A stretch of 5,454 bases of DNA from an uncultured Eubacteriales bacterium (GTDB lineage Bacteria > Bacillota_A > Clostridia > Oscillospirales > Oscillospiraceae): positions 1 through 5,454 of the forward strand of contig USNH01000081.1 in NCBI GenBank assembly GCA_900556015.1, read 5' to 3'. Numbering within the stretch: the first letter of the stretch is position 1; the number at the start of each line of letters is the position of its first letter. Below the pieces are notes generated by a model. The model made no database searches, was not told where the DNA came from, and worked only from the letters and a program-made list of their open reading frames with translations. Position numbers and translations under genes: made by a program. Below are positions 3,940 to 5,454 of this stretch, in pieces.

Positions 3940-5454
3940 TTACAGCTTCGTCACCATGGGGATGATCATGGGGCTGCGGCGCGTGGTCTTGTAGAGATAC
4001 CCGGATACGGCGGACCTGACGGCGCGGCACACGTCGCCCTCGTCCCGGCGCTTCTTGGCGGACAGGCTGTCCACCGTCTCCGTGGCCACCCGGCGCAGGT
4101 TGCCCAGCAGCTCCTCCGACTCCTTCACGTATACGAAGCCGCGGGTCACGATCTCCGGCGGGCACAGCAGCTGGTGGTCGTGGCTGGACATGGGCAGCAC
4201 GATGACCACCATGCCGTCCTCCGCCAGCAGCTTGCGGTCGTTCAGCACCACCGCGCCCACTTCGCCCACGCCGCTGCCGTCCACGAACACCTCGCCGGCG
4301 GGCACGGTGGTCTCGCACTTGATGTGCTTCGTGGTCAGCTCGATGACGCTGCCGTTGTCGGCCACGATGATGTTACCCGGCTGCATCCCCATGCTCTCCG
4401 CCACCCGCTTGTGGATCTGCAGCATCCGCTGCTCGCCGTGAAGCGGGATGAAGAACTTGGGCCGGGTCAGCGCGTGGATGATCTTCAGCTCCTCCTGGCA
4501 GGCGTGGCCCGACACGTGCAGCATATCCGCCTTGTCGTACACCACGTCCGCGCCCTTGCGGAACAGCTCGTTGATCACCCGTCCCACCGTCACCTCGTTG
4601 CCGGGGATGGCGCTGGCGGAGATGATGACCTTGTCCCCCGGGCCGATGTCCACCTGCTTATGGGTGGAGAACGCCATGCGGTACAGGGCGCTCATCTCCT
4701 CGCCCTGTGAGCCGGTGGTCACGATGACCTGCTGGTTCAGGGGCAGCCCCTTCAGCCGGTTGATGTCCACCAGCGTGTTCTTCGGCACTTTCATGTACCC
4801 CAGCTCCGTGGACACCTTCATAATGTTCTCCATGCTCCGCCCGGTGACGGCCACCTTCCGCCCGCAGGCCGCCGCCGCGTCCAGCACCTGCTGAATGCGG
4901 TGTACGTTGCTGGCAAAGGTGGTCACGATGATCCGCTTGTCGCAGCCGGTGAACTGCCGCTTGAACGTAGCGCCCACCGCCTTCTCGCTCATGGTATAGC
5001 CGGGCCGCTCCACGTTGGTGGAGTCCGCCAGCAGCGCCAGCACGCCCTCCCGGCCCAGCTGGCCGAACCGGGCCAGGTCGATGACCTCGCCGTCGATGGG
5101 CGTGGAGTCGATCTTGAAGTCGCCGGTGTGGACGATCGTTCCCATCCGCGTGTGGATGGCGAAGGCCACCGAGTCGGCGATGGAGTGGTTCACGTGGATG
5201 AACTCCACCTGGAATTTCCCTGCCCGCACGGTCTGCCCCGGCTCAACGGTGATGAGCTTCGTGGAGCTCACCAGCCCGTGCTCCTGCAATTTCAGCTTGA
5301 TAAGCCCCGCCGTAAACTTCGTGCAGTAGATGGGTATATTGATCTGCTTGAGCACATAGGGGATCGCCCCGATGTGGTCCTCGTGGCCGTGGGTGATGAA
5401 CAGGCCCCGCAGACGGGACTTGTTCTTCACCAGATACGACACGTCCGGTATCAC
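3940..5454 (-). CDS. rnj: Ribonuclease J, missing its N-terminus at the window edge
   Basis: RNase J is a metallo-beta-lactamase/beta-CASP nuclease with 5'-3' exonuclease and endonuclease activity, central to mRNA decay and rRNA maturation in Firmicutes. The 504 visible residues run from VIPDVSYL at the window edge to a normal stop (3940-3942). Zinc-binding motifs are intact: HGHEDH (22-27), the NHS region with His90, and HTGD (109-112). Beta-CASP landmarks are DSTN (144-147), ASNVHR (181-186), SGH (315-317) and PLHGE (337-341). The C-terminal domain ends RRSPMIIP, as in B. subtilis RNase J1. Compared with that 555-residue protein, about 50 residues are missing upstream. The GTG at the edge is an internal Val codon of the conserved VIPD motif, not the start. 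The gene faces pyrG and ends at the terminator at 3894-3924. Whether it is the J1 or J2 paralogue cannot be settled; intact catalytic motifs favour an active enzyme. Confidence 0.97.
   Translation of the reverse strand: MIPDVSYLVKNKSRLRGLFITHGHEDHIGAIPYVLKQINIPIYCTKFTAGLIKLKLQEHGLVSSTKLITVEPGQTVRAGKFQVEFIHVNHSIADSVAFAIHTRMGTIVHTGDFKIDSTPIDGEVIDLARFGQLGREGVLALLADSTNVERPGYTMSEKAVGATFKRQFTGCDKRIIVTTFASNVHRIQQVLDAAAACGRKVAVTGRSMENIMKVSTELGYMKVPKNTLVDINRLKGLPLNQQVIVTTGSQGEEMSALYRMAFSTHKQVDIGPGDKVIISASAIPGNEVTVGRVINELFRKGADVVYDKADMLHVSGHACQEELKIIHALTRPKFFIPLHGEQRMLQIHKRVAESMGMQPGNIIVADNGSVIELTTKHIKCETTVPAGEVFVDGSGVGEVGAVVLNDRKLLAEDGMVVIVLPMSSHDHQLLCPPEIVTRGFVYVKESEELLGNLRRVATETVDSLSAKKRRDEGDVCRAVRSAVSGYLYKTTRRSPMIIPMVTKL

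Noticed and set aside
3533..4318. Frames running through the intergenic spacer (minus 3533-4318, plus 3559-3828 and 3581-3994)
   Set aside because: They translate palindromic repeats and out-of-frame rnj sequence, with no domain and no start signals.
5452..5454. GTG at the window edge as the RNase J start
   Set aside because: It encodes Val of the conserved VIPD motif about 50 residues into the family alignment. The first zinc-domain strand and true start lie outside the window.

Overview
The window looks like two unrelated bacterial genomes joined end to end. The left part (about 1-1918) has moderate GC content. It carries a secreted Gly/Pro/Tyr-rich protein and the C-terminal half of an asparaginyl-tRNA synthetase, both on the minus strand. 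Protein style and the lack of a visible Shine-Dalgarno sequence suggest a gut Bacteroidales (Bacteroidota). The right part (1919-5454) is strongly GC-rich. It carries a CTP synthase on the plus strand and an RNase J on the minus strand, separated by a spacer full of small palindromic repeats. RNase J, that repeat style and the codon use suggest a Clostridia-type Firmicute, probably Oscillospiraceae-like. These assignments come from reading the sequence, not from a search.

Layout. Positions 1-85 hold a strong inverted repeat, probably a terminator, and no gene. Positions 86-1090 (minus) encode a 334-residue exported protein with a signal peptide, three 14-residue tandem repeats, a His-rich block, a polyproline run and an unnamed C-terminal domain. 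Positions 1091-1237 are intergenic and include a clear terminator downstream of asnS. Positions 1238-1918 (minus) are asnS, cut off inside class II motif 2. The next base, 1919, is the A of the pyrG start codon. pyrG (1919-3514, plus) is full length. The 3515-3939 spacer holds at least seven hairpins in several short repeat families and a bidirectional terminator. Positions 3940-5454 (minus) are RNase J, cut by the window end and missing roughly the first 50 residues.

The genes do not form one pathway. asnS (translation), pyrG (CTP synthesis) and rnj (RNA turnover) are housekeeping genes. asnS and pyrG lie side by side only because of the junction. pyrG and rnj are convergent and probably share the terminator at 3894-3924. 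The main observation is the junction itself: about 15 bases (1904-1918) fit both as conserved asnS codons and as a ribosome binding site for pyrG. That is what a short-overlap assembly misjoin, or much less likely a microhomology recombination, would leave. I see no new multi-gene system, CRISPR array, insertion sequence, tRNA or rRNA.
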